From Candidatus Altarchaeales archaeon (GTDB lineage Archaea > Altiarchaeota > Altiarchaeia > IMC4 > SCGC-AAA252-I15): a stretch of 7,714 nt of DNA. The translations under genes and the position numbers were made by a program. The notes beneath the pieces are model-generated. The model was not told where the DNA came from, did no database searches, and saw only the letters and a program-made list of their open reading frames with translations. The stretch covers positions 1 through 7,714 of the forward strand of contig WJJK01000206.1 of NCBI GenBank assembly GCA_014729705.1, read 5' to 3'. Below, one piece after another: positions 1 to 5,638 of the stretch (its first letter is position 1; every line of letters starts with the position of its first letter).

Positions 1-36
1 CCCCAGGTTTGTTAAACCACATATTTTTACCTTCAT
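1..36 (-). CDS. trpF: Phosphoribosylanthranilate isomerase TrpF, N-terminal fragment (cut by left window edge)
   Basis: Only the first 12 codons are inside the window. They read MKVKICGLTNLG, which is the characteristic first beta strand and loop of the TrpF (beta/alpha)8 barrel. The Cys in the KICG motif is the general-base cysteine of the family. TrpF isomerises N-(5-phosphoribosyl)anthranilate to CdRP, the substrate of TrpC encoded just upstream. The ATG overlaps the trpC stop codon as ATGA, so translation is probably coupled. A Shine-Dalgarno-like AGGTG lies 12 bases upstream inside the trpC 3' end. The call rests on a short but highly typical motif plus its expected place in a trp operon. 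It could in principle be a fused or decayed copy, because the rest is unseen. Confidence 0.85.
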   Translation of the reverse strand, partial: MKVKICGLTNLG

Positions 37-746
37 CCCCCGTTTAAACACCTGATTTTTTCGCCGGCATCCTTGGCCTTGCTTAACGCTCCTCCAACCA
101 GCACCGCATCCGCACCCGCCTTGCCCATCCTAACCACGTCTTCCCGGCTTAAAACCCCTGACTCAGCTACTAGGGGCGTATCCTCCGCGGCATAGGGTGC
201 AAGCTCTTTGAAGACCCCTAAATCGACTTCAAGGGTCTTAAGGTTTCTGTTGTTTATGCCAATCAAATCCGCCCCCGACTTGTTGGCTACCTCAAGTTCA
301 GCTAGGTTGTGGGCTTCAACCAGGGCTTCAAGACCCATCTTGTGAGCCCTTTCAACGTATCGTTCAGTATCCTGCCCCAAAACCGCAACTATCAAAAGTA
401 TTGCGTCCGCTCCAAAGTTTTTGGATTCAGGTATCTCCCAATCAAAGCATATGAAATCCTTTCGAAGAAGCGGCAGGGTTGTTTCCCCCCGGGCATTCAA
501 TAAATCATTTAAGCTGCCGTTGAAATAAAGCGGCTCAGTTAAGATGCTTATCCCGCAGGCACCCGCATCCTCCATGAGACGGGCTCGCCGGGGTACGTCA
601 AAGTCGGATAAAAGCCCTTTGGAGGGGCTTGCCTTCTTAGCTTCACAGATCAGTGAAACCTGGTTGGAGTCTAATATCGCCTGCCTGAGGCTTCTTCTCT
701 CTGCCGGGTTTTTCTTAGCGTCAACCAGTTTTTCCACTACATTCAT
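33..746 (-). CDS. trpC: Indole-3-glycerol-phosphate synthase TrpC
   Basis: This is a 237-residue single-domain (beta/alpha)8 barrel that closes the ring of CdRP, with decarboxylation, to give indole-3-glycerol phosphate, the fourth step from chorismate to tryptophan. All key residues known from the Sulfolobus enzyme can be placed with a near constant offset: Glu35 and Lys37 with Ser40 in the CEAKKASPSKG segment, the catalytic Lys96 in LLRKDF, Glu144 in LVEAHN, Asn165 in IGINNRNL, and Glu195-Ser196 in VAESG. The phosphate-binding AVLVGG follows near residue 214. The length is slightly below that of bacterial enzymes (about 255) because the N-terminal extension is short. The ATG sits 2 bases after the trpD stop and has no evident Shine-Dalgarno, so reinitiation after trpD is likely. 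The stop overlaps the trpF start. No trpF fusion of the E. coli kind is present. Confidence 0.96.
   Translation of the reverse strand: MNVVEKLVDAKKNPAERRSLRQAILDSNQVSLICEAKKASPSKGLLSDFDVPRRARLMEDAGACGISILTEPLYFNGSLNDLLNARGETTLPLLRKDFICFDWEIPESKNFGADAILLIVAVLGQDTERYVERAHKMGLEALVEAHNLAELEVANKSGADLIGINNRNLKTLEVDLGVFKELAPYAAEDTPLVAESGVLSREDVVRMGKAGADAVLVGGALSKAKDAGEKIRCLNGG
49..53 (-). promoter_or_regulatory. Weak ribosome binding site of trpF
   Basis: AGGTG lies 12 bases before the trpF ATG, within the end of trpC. The spacing is long for an SD, and a G run (CGGGG) directly abuts the ATG, so the exact pairing site is uncertain. Confidence 0.35.
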
Positions 747-748
747 TT

Positions 749-1765
749 TCAGATGTTTTTAGTGAATTCAATGAACTCATCCAACTTCTTTTTGGATTCA
801 CCGGAGTCTATGGTTTTATGGGCTAAATCGTAGGCTTCAGCCATGCTGTCTTTTATTTGCGCTGCCTTTATGGCTGCCGCAGCATTCAAGGCTACGATAT
901 TGGTTTTAGCCTCATCAGCTCTCCCGCCTAAAACATCTAACACTATTTTTTTGTTTTCCTGCGCATCCCTGCTTTGGATGTCCGTTAAACGGGTTAGAGG
1001 TATGCCTAACTCTTGGGGGTTGAATTCATATGTGTCGACCTGCCCTCCGCATAACCGGGAGACCTTCGTCACGCCCACTGTTGAGTATTCATCTAAGCCG
1101 GGTTTCCCGCAGACTACGTAGGCTGTTTTTTTACCAAGGAGTTTGAAGACTTTGCATAGTTTCTCGGTTAGGTTTTCATCGAATACCCCCATAACCTGGA
1201 TTTGTGTGTTCGCTGGATTCACAAGAGGCCCCAGTATGTTGAACACGGTTCTAACCCCTATCTCTTTTCTGGTTGGCATCACGTGTTTCATGGCGGGGTG
1301 GTGTAGGGGCGCGAACATAAACCCTATACCCACCTCGTCTATGCATTTCTCTATTGACTCGGGCACAAGGTTTATGGGGGCTCCAAGGGATTCCAGTATG
1401 TCTGCGGACCCGCAGTGGCTTGTCAGGGAGCGGTTGCCGTGTTTGGCTATCACAACTCCCGCCGCGGCTGCGACAAACATCGAGCATGTGGATATGTTGA
1501 AGGTTTGATGGCCGTCGCCGCCGGTGCCGCATACGTCGACTAAAACCTTTTTTGTCTTGGGTTTTACGGGTATCGCGTGTTTGTTCATCTCGGATACGAA
1601 TGCTGCTATCTCCTCTGAGCTTTCGCCTTTGATTTTAAGGGCTATGAGGAGGGCAGCCATCTGGGAGGGCGTTGCTTTTGCTTGCATAATCTGGTTCATC
1701 GCATCCTTAGCCTGGTTGAAGCTTAAGTCCTCCCCGCGGGAGGCTTTCTTTATGTAGGTCTTCAT
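749..1765 (-). CDS. trpD: Anthranilate phosphoribosyltransferase TrpD
   Basis: The 338-residue protein transfers the phosphoribosyl group of PRPP to anthranilate, the second step of the tryptophan branch. It has the usual class IV phosphoribosyltransferase layout: a helical N-terminal domain (about 1 to 70), then the nucleotide-binding domain opening with the PRPP-diphosphate loop CGTGGDG (79 to 85) and TFNIST (88 to 93). These are followed by KHGNRSLTS (108 to 116), RTVFNILGPLVNPA (172 to 185), which carries the anthranilate-contacting Arg and Asn, and GLDEYS (223 to 228). The length is normal for a stand-alone TrpD. There is no fusion to the TrpG glutaminase, unlike some enterobacteria. The start ATG overlaps the trpG stop as ATGA, with only a weak GAGAT sequence upstream. 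Confidence 0.97.
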   Translation of the reverse strand: MKTYIKKASRGEDLSFNQAKDAMNQIMQAKATPSQMAALLIALKIKGESSEEIAAFVSEMNKHAIPVKPKTKKVLVDVCGTGGDGHQTFNISTCSMFVAAAAGVVIAKHGNRSLTSHCGSADILESLGAPINLVPESIEKCIDEVGIGFMFAPLHHPAMKHVMPTRKEIGVRTVFNILGPLVNPANTQIQVMGVFDENLTEKLCKVFKLLGKKTAYVVCGKPGLDEYSTVGVTKVSRLCGGQVDTYEFNPQELGIPLTRLTDIQSRDAQENKKIVLDVLGGRADEAKTNIVALNAAAAIKAAQIKDSMAEAYDLAHKTIDSGESKKKLDEFIEFTKNI

Positions 1766-2334
1766 TTTATCTCAAAAAAGTTTTTCATTATTTTCATGCC
1801 GGTTTGGGTTAAAATGGATTCCGGGTGGAATTGAAGTCCATATAGGGGGTATTCAGCGTGCTCTATTGCCATGATCTCCTGGTCTCTGGTTTGGGCTGTG
1901 ATTTTTAGTTTCTCGGGGAAGTTTGCCTCCGACACAATCAATGAATGGTATCTTGCCCCCTTAAATTTCTTGGGTATACCCTTGAATAGAAGGGATCCAA
2001 AGTGTTCTATCGTGCTTTCCTTTCCGTGCATAAGCCGGGGGGCGTAGGTGATTTCTGCGCCATAAACTTGTGCTATGCATTGGTGTCCCAAGCATACGCC
2101 AAGGGTTGGCTTTATTTTCCCGTATTTCTCTATCACGTAATTGGATATCCCCGCAGCCTCCGGTCTCCCGGGGCCGGGGGAGATGAGTATGTGGGTTGCT
2201 TTTTCCGCGAATACATCGACTTCGTCTTCAGATAGATTGTTTTCAACTACGTAGGGGTTTGCCCTCTGGATTCCAGCGTATTGCACGAGGTTGTAGACGA
2301 ATGAGTCGATGTTATCTATTACAAGGGTTTTCAT
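1762..2334 (-). CDS. trpG: Anthranilate synthase component II, glutamine amidotransferase TrpG
   Basis: This 190-residue class I glutamine amidotransferase hydrolyses glutamine and channels ammonia to TrpE in the anthranilate synthase complex. The catalytic triad is visible as Cys81 in GVCLGHQ, with His170 and Glu172 in LQFHPES. SPGPGRPE (52 to 59) forms the oxyanion-region loop, and RYHSL (128 to 132) is the segment typical of TrpG/PabA proteins. The length is standard for the stand-alone subunit. The gene lies directly after trpE with an ATGA overlap, which supports equal expression of the two subunits. A strong Shine-Dalgarno, GGGGGTGA, sits 4 bases before the ATG. TrpG and PabA cannot be told apart by sequence alone and may serve both roles; the operon context favours TrpG. 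Confidence 0.97.
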   Translation of the reverse strand: MKTLVIDNIDSFVYNLVQYAGIQRANPYVVENNLSEDEVDVFAEKATHILISPGPGRPEAAGISNYVIEKYGKIKPTLGVCLGHQCIAQVYGAEITYAPRLMHGKESTIEHFGSLLFKGIPKKFKGARYHSLIVSEANFPEKLKITAQTRDQEIMAIEHAEYPLYGLQFHPESILTQTGMKIMKNFFEIK

Positions 2335-3719
2335 GATCTCACCCCCAGGGTTTTAAGCAGAGCCTGGCCTTTGTTTAGGGTTTCCTTGTATTCAAGCTCT
2401 GGTTTTGAGTCGGCTACTACTCCTGCGCCTGCTTGGACATACGCCTTGTTTTTCTCGAATGTGATGGTTCTAATCGCAATCGCAGTATCAAGGGTGCGGT
2501 TGAAGCTGAAGTAGCCTATGCAGCCTGCGTATATACCGCGTCTGTCTGGTTCGACTTCGTCGATAATCTGCATTGACCTGACTTTAGGGGCGCCGGATAC
2601 TGTGCCTGCCGGGAAGATGCTTTTGAGGGCGTCATATTCGTCTAACCCCGGTTTAAGCCGACCCTCCACTTCGGATGATAGGTGCATTACGTGGGAGTAT
2701 TTCTCCAACTCCATGTATTTGGTCACTGAAACGCTGCCGTAGCTGCTTACCCTGCCGACGTCGTTTCTACCCAGGTCAACAAGCATTGTGTGTTCTGCTT
2801 TTTCCTTGGGGTCGGATGTGAGTTCCCTCTCCATTAAAGCCTCCTGTTTTTTGTTTTCACCCCTTTTCCTGGTTCCCGCGATGGGGTAGGTGAATATTTT
2901 TTGGTTTTCGACTCTCGCAAGTGTTTCAGGGCTGCTCCCAACTATTTTGCGGTCTCCGAAGTCCAGGTAATACATGTAGGGGCTTGGATTGATTTGCTTT
3001 AATTTGAGGTAGGCTGCGAATTTATCTCCGCTGTATTCGGTTGACAGTCTTTGGGATAATACGGTTTGGAATGTGTCGCCTTCGCGTATGTGGTTTTTTA
3101 TTTGTTTAACTGAATTCATGTATTCTTTTTTTGTTGTGTTGGATTCGAATCCTTCCGCGCGGGTTTCATCACATGTCGTCTGCCCGGTGAGGGTTTGGGC
3201 GATTTCCTCAAGGCGTCTCAGTGATTTCTCAACGTCTATGTCTTGGGAGTCTGTGAAGTGGTTTTCAACAAGGTAGGCTTCCCGCATAAGGTGGTCGAAG
3301 ATTATGTTGTTTTTCGTGAGACATATTTCGGCGTCAGGTTGTTTTAGTGTGTCTTTTTTGTTTGGGAGGTGTGTGAAGTATCGTATCAGGTCGTAGGATA
3401 GGTATCCTACGAAGCCTCCTGCGAATCGGGATAGGGTGGGTCCGGTTTGGGGGTGTTTGGTTACTATGTTTTTTATGAGGTTTAGGGGTTCTCTTCCCTC
3501 CTCTTTTAGGGTGAATTTTTTCGTGTAGTTTTTTATCTGGGTTTTCCCGTTTTTTATCTTGATTTTGGTTAGGGGGTTGAATCCTATGAAGCTGTAGCGT
3601 GCTTTTTTCTCGTCTCCTTCTATGCTTTCAAGTAGGTAGGTGTTTTCCCCTGCGATTTTGAGGTAGGTTTCCTCGGGGTTTTGGTTTTTGATTTTGATGA
3701 ACGTCTGGTTAACCTGCAT
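2331..3719 (-). CDS. trpE: Anthranilate synthase component I TrpE
   Basis: The 462-residue chorismate-binding subunit makes anthranilate from chorismate with ammonia supplied by TrpG. The N-terminal domain carries LLES (29 to 32), the tryptophan-sensing motif of feedback-inhibited TrpE, and NPSPYMYY (244 to 251) supplies the other part of that site. The catalytic domain shows PIAGTRKRG (279 to 287), MLVDLGRND (312 to 320), FPAGTVSGAPKVRSM (369 to 383) and GAGVVADSKPELEY (431 to 444). The Ala of PIAGTR, where aminodeoxychorismate synthases usually have Lys, argues for TrpE over PabB. The ATG at 3719 is the only possible start: an in-frame TAA occurs at 3746-3744 and no other start codon lies between. 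No Shine-Dalgarno is present, which suits a leaderless first cistron. It is the first gene of the operon. Confidence 0.96.
   Translation of the reverse strand: MQVNQTFIKIKNQNPEETYLKIAGENTYLLESIEGDEKKARYSFIGFNPLTKIKIKNGKTQIKNYTKKFTLKEEGREPLNLIKNIVTKHPQTGPTLSRFAGGFVGYLSYDLIRYFTHLPNKKDTLKQPDAEICLTKNNIIFDHLMREAYLVENHFTDSQDIDVEKSLRRLEEIAQTLTGQTTCDETRAEGFESNTTKKEYMNSVKQIKNHIREGDTFQTVLSQRLSTEYSGDKFAAYLKLKQINPSPYMYYLDFGDRKIVGSSPETLARVENQKIFTYPIAGTRKRGENKKQEALMERELTSDPKEKAEHTMLVDLGRNDVGRVSSYGSVSVTKYMELEKYSHVMHLSSEVEGRLKPGLDEYDALKSIFPAGTVSGAPKVRSMQIIDEVEPDRRGIYAGCIGYFSFNRTLDTAIAIRTITFEKNKAYVQAGAGVVADSKPELEYKETLNKGQALLKTLGVRS
2339..2346 (-). promoter_or_regulatory. Ribosome binding site of trpG
   Basis: GGGGGTGA ends 4 bases before the trpG ATG and can pair with the archaeal 16S rRNA 3' end (ACCUCC-type) along its full length if one G-U pair is allowed. 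It lies inside the trpE 3' coding end and indicates internal SD-led initiation in addition to coupling through the ATGA overlap. It is the best such site in the window. Confidence 0.7.
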
Positions 3720-3737
3720 AGGAAAATTATATACAAT

Positions 3738-3754
3738 AATGACTTAAAAATGAC
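3738..3754. repeat. AATGAC direct repeat over the candidate trpE promoter
   Basis: AATGAC occurs at 3738-3743 and again at 3749-3754, an 11-base spacing, and the pair covers the candidate trpE TATA element. On the trpE coding strand it reads GTCATT twice. A repressor binding here would be placed to exclude TBP, as known for archaeal tryptophan regulation by TrpY in Methanothermobacter, but the TrpY box TGTACA itself is not present. Regulatory meaning is inferred only. Confidence 0.3.
3743..3750 (-). promoter_or_regulatory. Candidate TATA box for the trp operon
   Basis: On the minus strand this reads TTTTTAAG. Its centre is about 27 bases before the trpE ATG at 3719, the spacing expected for a leaderless transcript. 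It is a weaker consensus match than TTGTATATAAT at about 3726-3736, but that element lies so close to the ATG that transcription would start inside trpE, where no alternative start codon exists. The choice is therefore by spacing rather than by sequence quality. The shared TATA at 3794-3804 read on the minus strand is an alternative. Confidence 0.4.
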
Positions 3755-3762
3755 AAAAATGT

Positions 3763-3781
3763 ATTAAAACATGCATTTAAT
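3763..3781. promoter_or_regulatory. Short dyad (possible operator) midway between the divergent promoters
   Basis: ATTAAA (3763-3768) and TTTAAT (3776-3781) form an inverted repeat around a 7-base centre. The dyad sits between the trpE and glycogen synthase promoter elements, a natural place for a dimeric regulator. The arms are short and AT-rich, so support is modest. Confidence 0.3.
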
Positions 3782-3800
3782 GGTTTTTTATGGTTTTATA
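3781..3800. repeat. 10-base tandem direct repeat overlapping the glycogen synthase TATA box
   Basis: Two adjacent 10-base units, TGGTTTTTTA and TGGTTTTATA, differ at one base. The period is about one helical turn, so a bound protein would meet both copies on the same face. The second unit runs into the TATA box, so occupancy could block or assist TBP/TFB binding. The repeat is directly seen; any regulatory role is inference, and in an AT-rich promoter it could be chance. Confidence 0.45.
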
Positions 3801-3804
3801 TACC
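3794..3804 (+). promoter_or_regulatory. TATA box for the glycogen synthase gene
   Basis: TTTTATATACC matches the archaeal TATA consensus (TTTAWATA). Its centre near 3798 is about 29 bases before the TTG start at 3827, so with the usual TATA-to-start distance the transcript would begin at about 3824 to 3827. That means a leaderless or nearly leaderless mRNA, which agrees with the lack of any Shine-Dalgarno. The element reads nearly as well on the minus strand (GGTATATAAAACC), so it could also fire towards trpE with a leader of about 50 bases. No convincing BRE is visible on either side to set direction. Confidence 0.7.
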
Positions 3805-3826
3805 TTAAACCGCAATATCTTTCACA

Positions 3827-5638
3827 TTGACTAACGTCGATTTCCTGTTTGAAAACTCCTTTGAGGTCGCAAACAAAGTAGGGGGCATATACGCTGTCGT
3901 CAAATCCAAGGCAGCACAGATGGCTAAAATCTACGCAGACAACTACTACACAATAGGCTTCTTCGACCCCAAGAAAGCCTCAGTGGAATTAGACCAAAAA
4001 CCTGCCCCAAAACAACTTAATAAAGCCTTTGAATCACTTGAAAAACAAGGCATCAAATGCTTCTTTGGCAGATGGCTTATCCCAGGCACCCCTAAAACCA
4101 TACTCATAGACGCTGAAAACACTAAACACAGGGTAAACGAAATCAAAACCTGGCTTTGGGAGCAATACCAAGTTGATTCAATAAGATCAGACAACTGGTT
4201 CAACGACCCCGTCGTCTGGTCATACGCCACGGGATTGTTGATCGAACAACTGATTAAAACCAAACCCTTCAAGGACAAAAAAATCGCGGCCCACTTCCAT
4301 GAATGGCTCTCAGGCGCGGGCCTGCTTTACCTGAAAAACAAGAAAACCCCTGTGGGTTGCGTGTTCACAACCCACGCTACGATGCTTGGGCGCACAATAG
4401 CAGGCTCAGGCGAAGACCTATACGGACAGGTCAACAAGGGCCTGGCCGAAGGACGACACGCAGACATCAGCCTCGCCAAAAGATACGGTGTCGAAGATAA
4501 ATACAGTATGGAGCGTGCATGCGCCCATAACGCGGACGTCTTCTCAACAGTGTCAAATATCACAGGCAAGGAAGCCCACTACCTTTTGGGGCGTGAACCC
4601 GACATCCTCCTGCCAAACGGCCTTGACACCAAAAAATACGCAGGACTTGAGGATCTCGCCATCGCGCGCAGGAAAATCCGCTCTGAGATGAAGAAATTCC
4701 TCGCAGCCTACTTCAAAAGGTACTATGAATTTGATTTAGACAAAATCAGGAGCGTTTTCCTATCCGGCAGATACGAGTACCACAACAAAGGCATAGACGT
4801 CTTCATAGATGCTTTAGGGCGGTTAAACAATAAATTGAAGGAAAACAAATCGGAGAACACGGTTGTCGCATTCATATTCGTGCCCTCAGGCACCAGAGGA
4901 GAGAACATCGAGGTACTCAAAAACGTTTCACTATACAGCGAAGTCCAAGAGCATGTGGAGGGGGTGCTTCCTGAGCTAGCAGACAACATAATTAACCTGC
5001 TGGCAGCGGGCAGACTCCCGGATAAATCCTCGGAGTTGTTCAACGAAAAATTCCTCTCCGAATCCAGAAAACTCATCGCACACTTCACGGAGAAGGCGGG
5101 GCAGACTCCGCCTCTTTGCGCGCTTCAATTAAGCTACGACGAATCAAAAGACCCAATAATAAATGAATGCCTAAGGGTTGGCCTTCTGAACCGCAGAGAA
5201 GATAAAGTGAAGGTAATATTTTATCCAGCATACCTTTCAGCCGCAGACCGCATGATCGGCTTAGAATACAATGAAGCCACACTAACATGTGATATGGGGG
5301 TCTTCCCCTCATTCTATGAACCCTGGGGTTACACGCCCGTTGAGGCCGCAGTTCAGGCAACACCCTCCGTAACCTCGGACCTAGCAGGTTTCGGGCAGTT
5401 CATCAAAGGCAAGGGCGAGGGAATAAAGGTCTTGGATATGGAGGGTATTGAATACGACCAGATAGTCGACCAACTATATCAACATCTCCTTGAGCTTTCA
5501 AACATGGAGAAAGAGCAGTTGACCGCTCTTCGCATAAACGCCAAGAAACTATCCAAGTCGGTTGACTGGGACGTGCTAGCAGAAAACTACGTTAAAGCCC
5601 ATAAAATGGCTGTTTCAAAGGTTAGCGGGATTTACTGA
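3827..5638 (+). CDS. Glycogen synthase, eukaryotic-like GT3 type
   Basis: This 603-residue glycosyltransferase with a two-Rossmann GT-B fold probably extends alpha-1,4-glucan chains from a nucleotide-glucose donor. It resembles the animal and fungal GT3 family more than bacterial GlgA (GT5). Seen in order are FEVANKVGGIY (12 to 22; the donor-site KVGG), HFHEW (156 to 160), TTHATMLGR (181 to 189), ERACAHNADVFSTVSNIT (229 to 246), LLPNGLD (261 to 267), SGRYEYHNKGIDVFI (313 to 327, with Arg315 and Lys321 at the usual donor-phosphate positions), FYPAYLS (465 to 471) and PSFYEPWGYTPVEA (494 to 507), which holds the E-x7-E pair Glu498/Glu506. The eukaryotic C-terminal arginine cluster is missing. 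The TTG start is chosen because an in-frame TAA lies at 3806-3808, no other start occurs before the conserved N-terminus, and a TATA box lies 29 bases upstream. The 3' end overlaps gcvT on the other strand. Confidence 0.9.
   Translation: MTNVDFLFENSFEVANKVGGIYAVVKSKAAQMAKIYADNYYTIGFFDPKKASVELDQKPAPKQLNKAFESLEKQGIKCFFGRWLIPGTPKTILIDAENTKHRVNEIKTWLWEQYQVDSIRSDNWFNDPVVWSYATGLLIEQLIKTKPFKDKKIAAHFHEWLSGAGLLYLKNKKTPVGCVFTTHATMLGRTIAGSGEDLYGQVNKGLAEGRHADISLAKRYGVEDKYSMERACAHNADVFSTVSNITGKEAHYLLGREPDILLPNGLDTKKYAGLEDLAIARRKIRSEMKKFLAAYFKRYYEFDLDKIRSVFLSGRYEYHNKGIDVFIDALGRLNNKLKENKSENTVVAFIFVPSGTRGENIEVLKNVSLYSEVQEHVEGVLPELADNIINLLAAGRLPDKSSELFNEKFLSESRKLIAHFTEKAGQTPPLCALQLSYDESKDPIINECLRVGLLNRREDKVKVIFYPAYLSAADRMIGLEYNEATLTCDMGVFPSFYEPWGYTPVEAAVQATPSVTSDLAGFGQFIKGKGEGIKVLDMEGIEYDQIVDQLYQHLLELSNMEKEQLTALRINAKKLSKSVDWDVLAENYVKAHKMAVSKVSGIY

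Larger units (their letters stand above)
3720..3826. promoter_or_regulatory. Divergent intergenic control region between trpE and the glycogen synthase gene
   Basis: These 107 bases are the only real intergenic space in the window. They are strongly AT-rich compared with the flanking genes. They contain the two promoter candidates, the tandem 10-base repeat, the dyad and the AATGAC pair described separately. There is no room for a leader peptide or attenuator ahead of trpE if transcription starts near its ATG, which makes control at initiation more likely than attenuation. Confidence 0.7.

Noticed and set aside
1143..1508. 121-codon open frame on the plus strand inside trpD
   Set aside because: It is antisense to well-conserved trpD motifs, has no recognisable protein feature and no RBS, and is explained by the codon bias of the opposite strand.
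1251..1532. 93-codon minus-strand frame within trpD, rich in Arg, His and Cys
   Set aside because: It is a shifted frame of trpD with low-complexity composition; trpD itself is intact in the other frame, so no frameshift is needed.
3720..3826. A tryptophan leader peptide or attenuator ahead of trpE
   Set aside because: There is no short Trp-rich frame and no stable GC stem, and the promoter spacing leaves almost no leader.
3720..3826. A TrpY-type operator (TGTACA)
   Set aside because: The exact box is absent; only loosely related TGTATA and ATGTAT sequences occur, which are expected in AT-rich DNA.
4303..4691. Plus-strand alternative frames inside the glycogen synthase gene
   Set aside because: They have biased composition, no motif, and full overlap with the catalytic N-terminal domain in the true frame.
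4723..5363. Minus-strand open frames inside the glycogen synthase gene
   Set aside because: They run across conserved synthase coding sequence and show no family motif; they are shadow frames.
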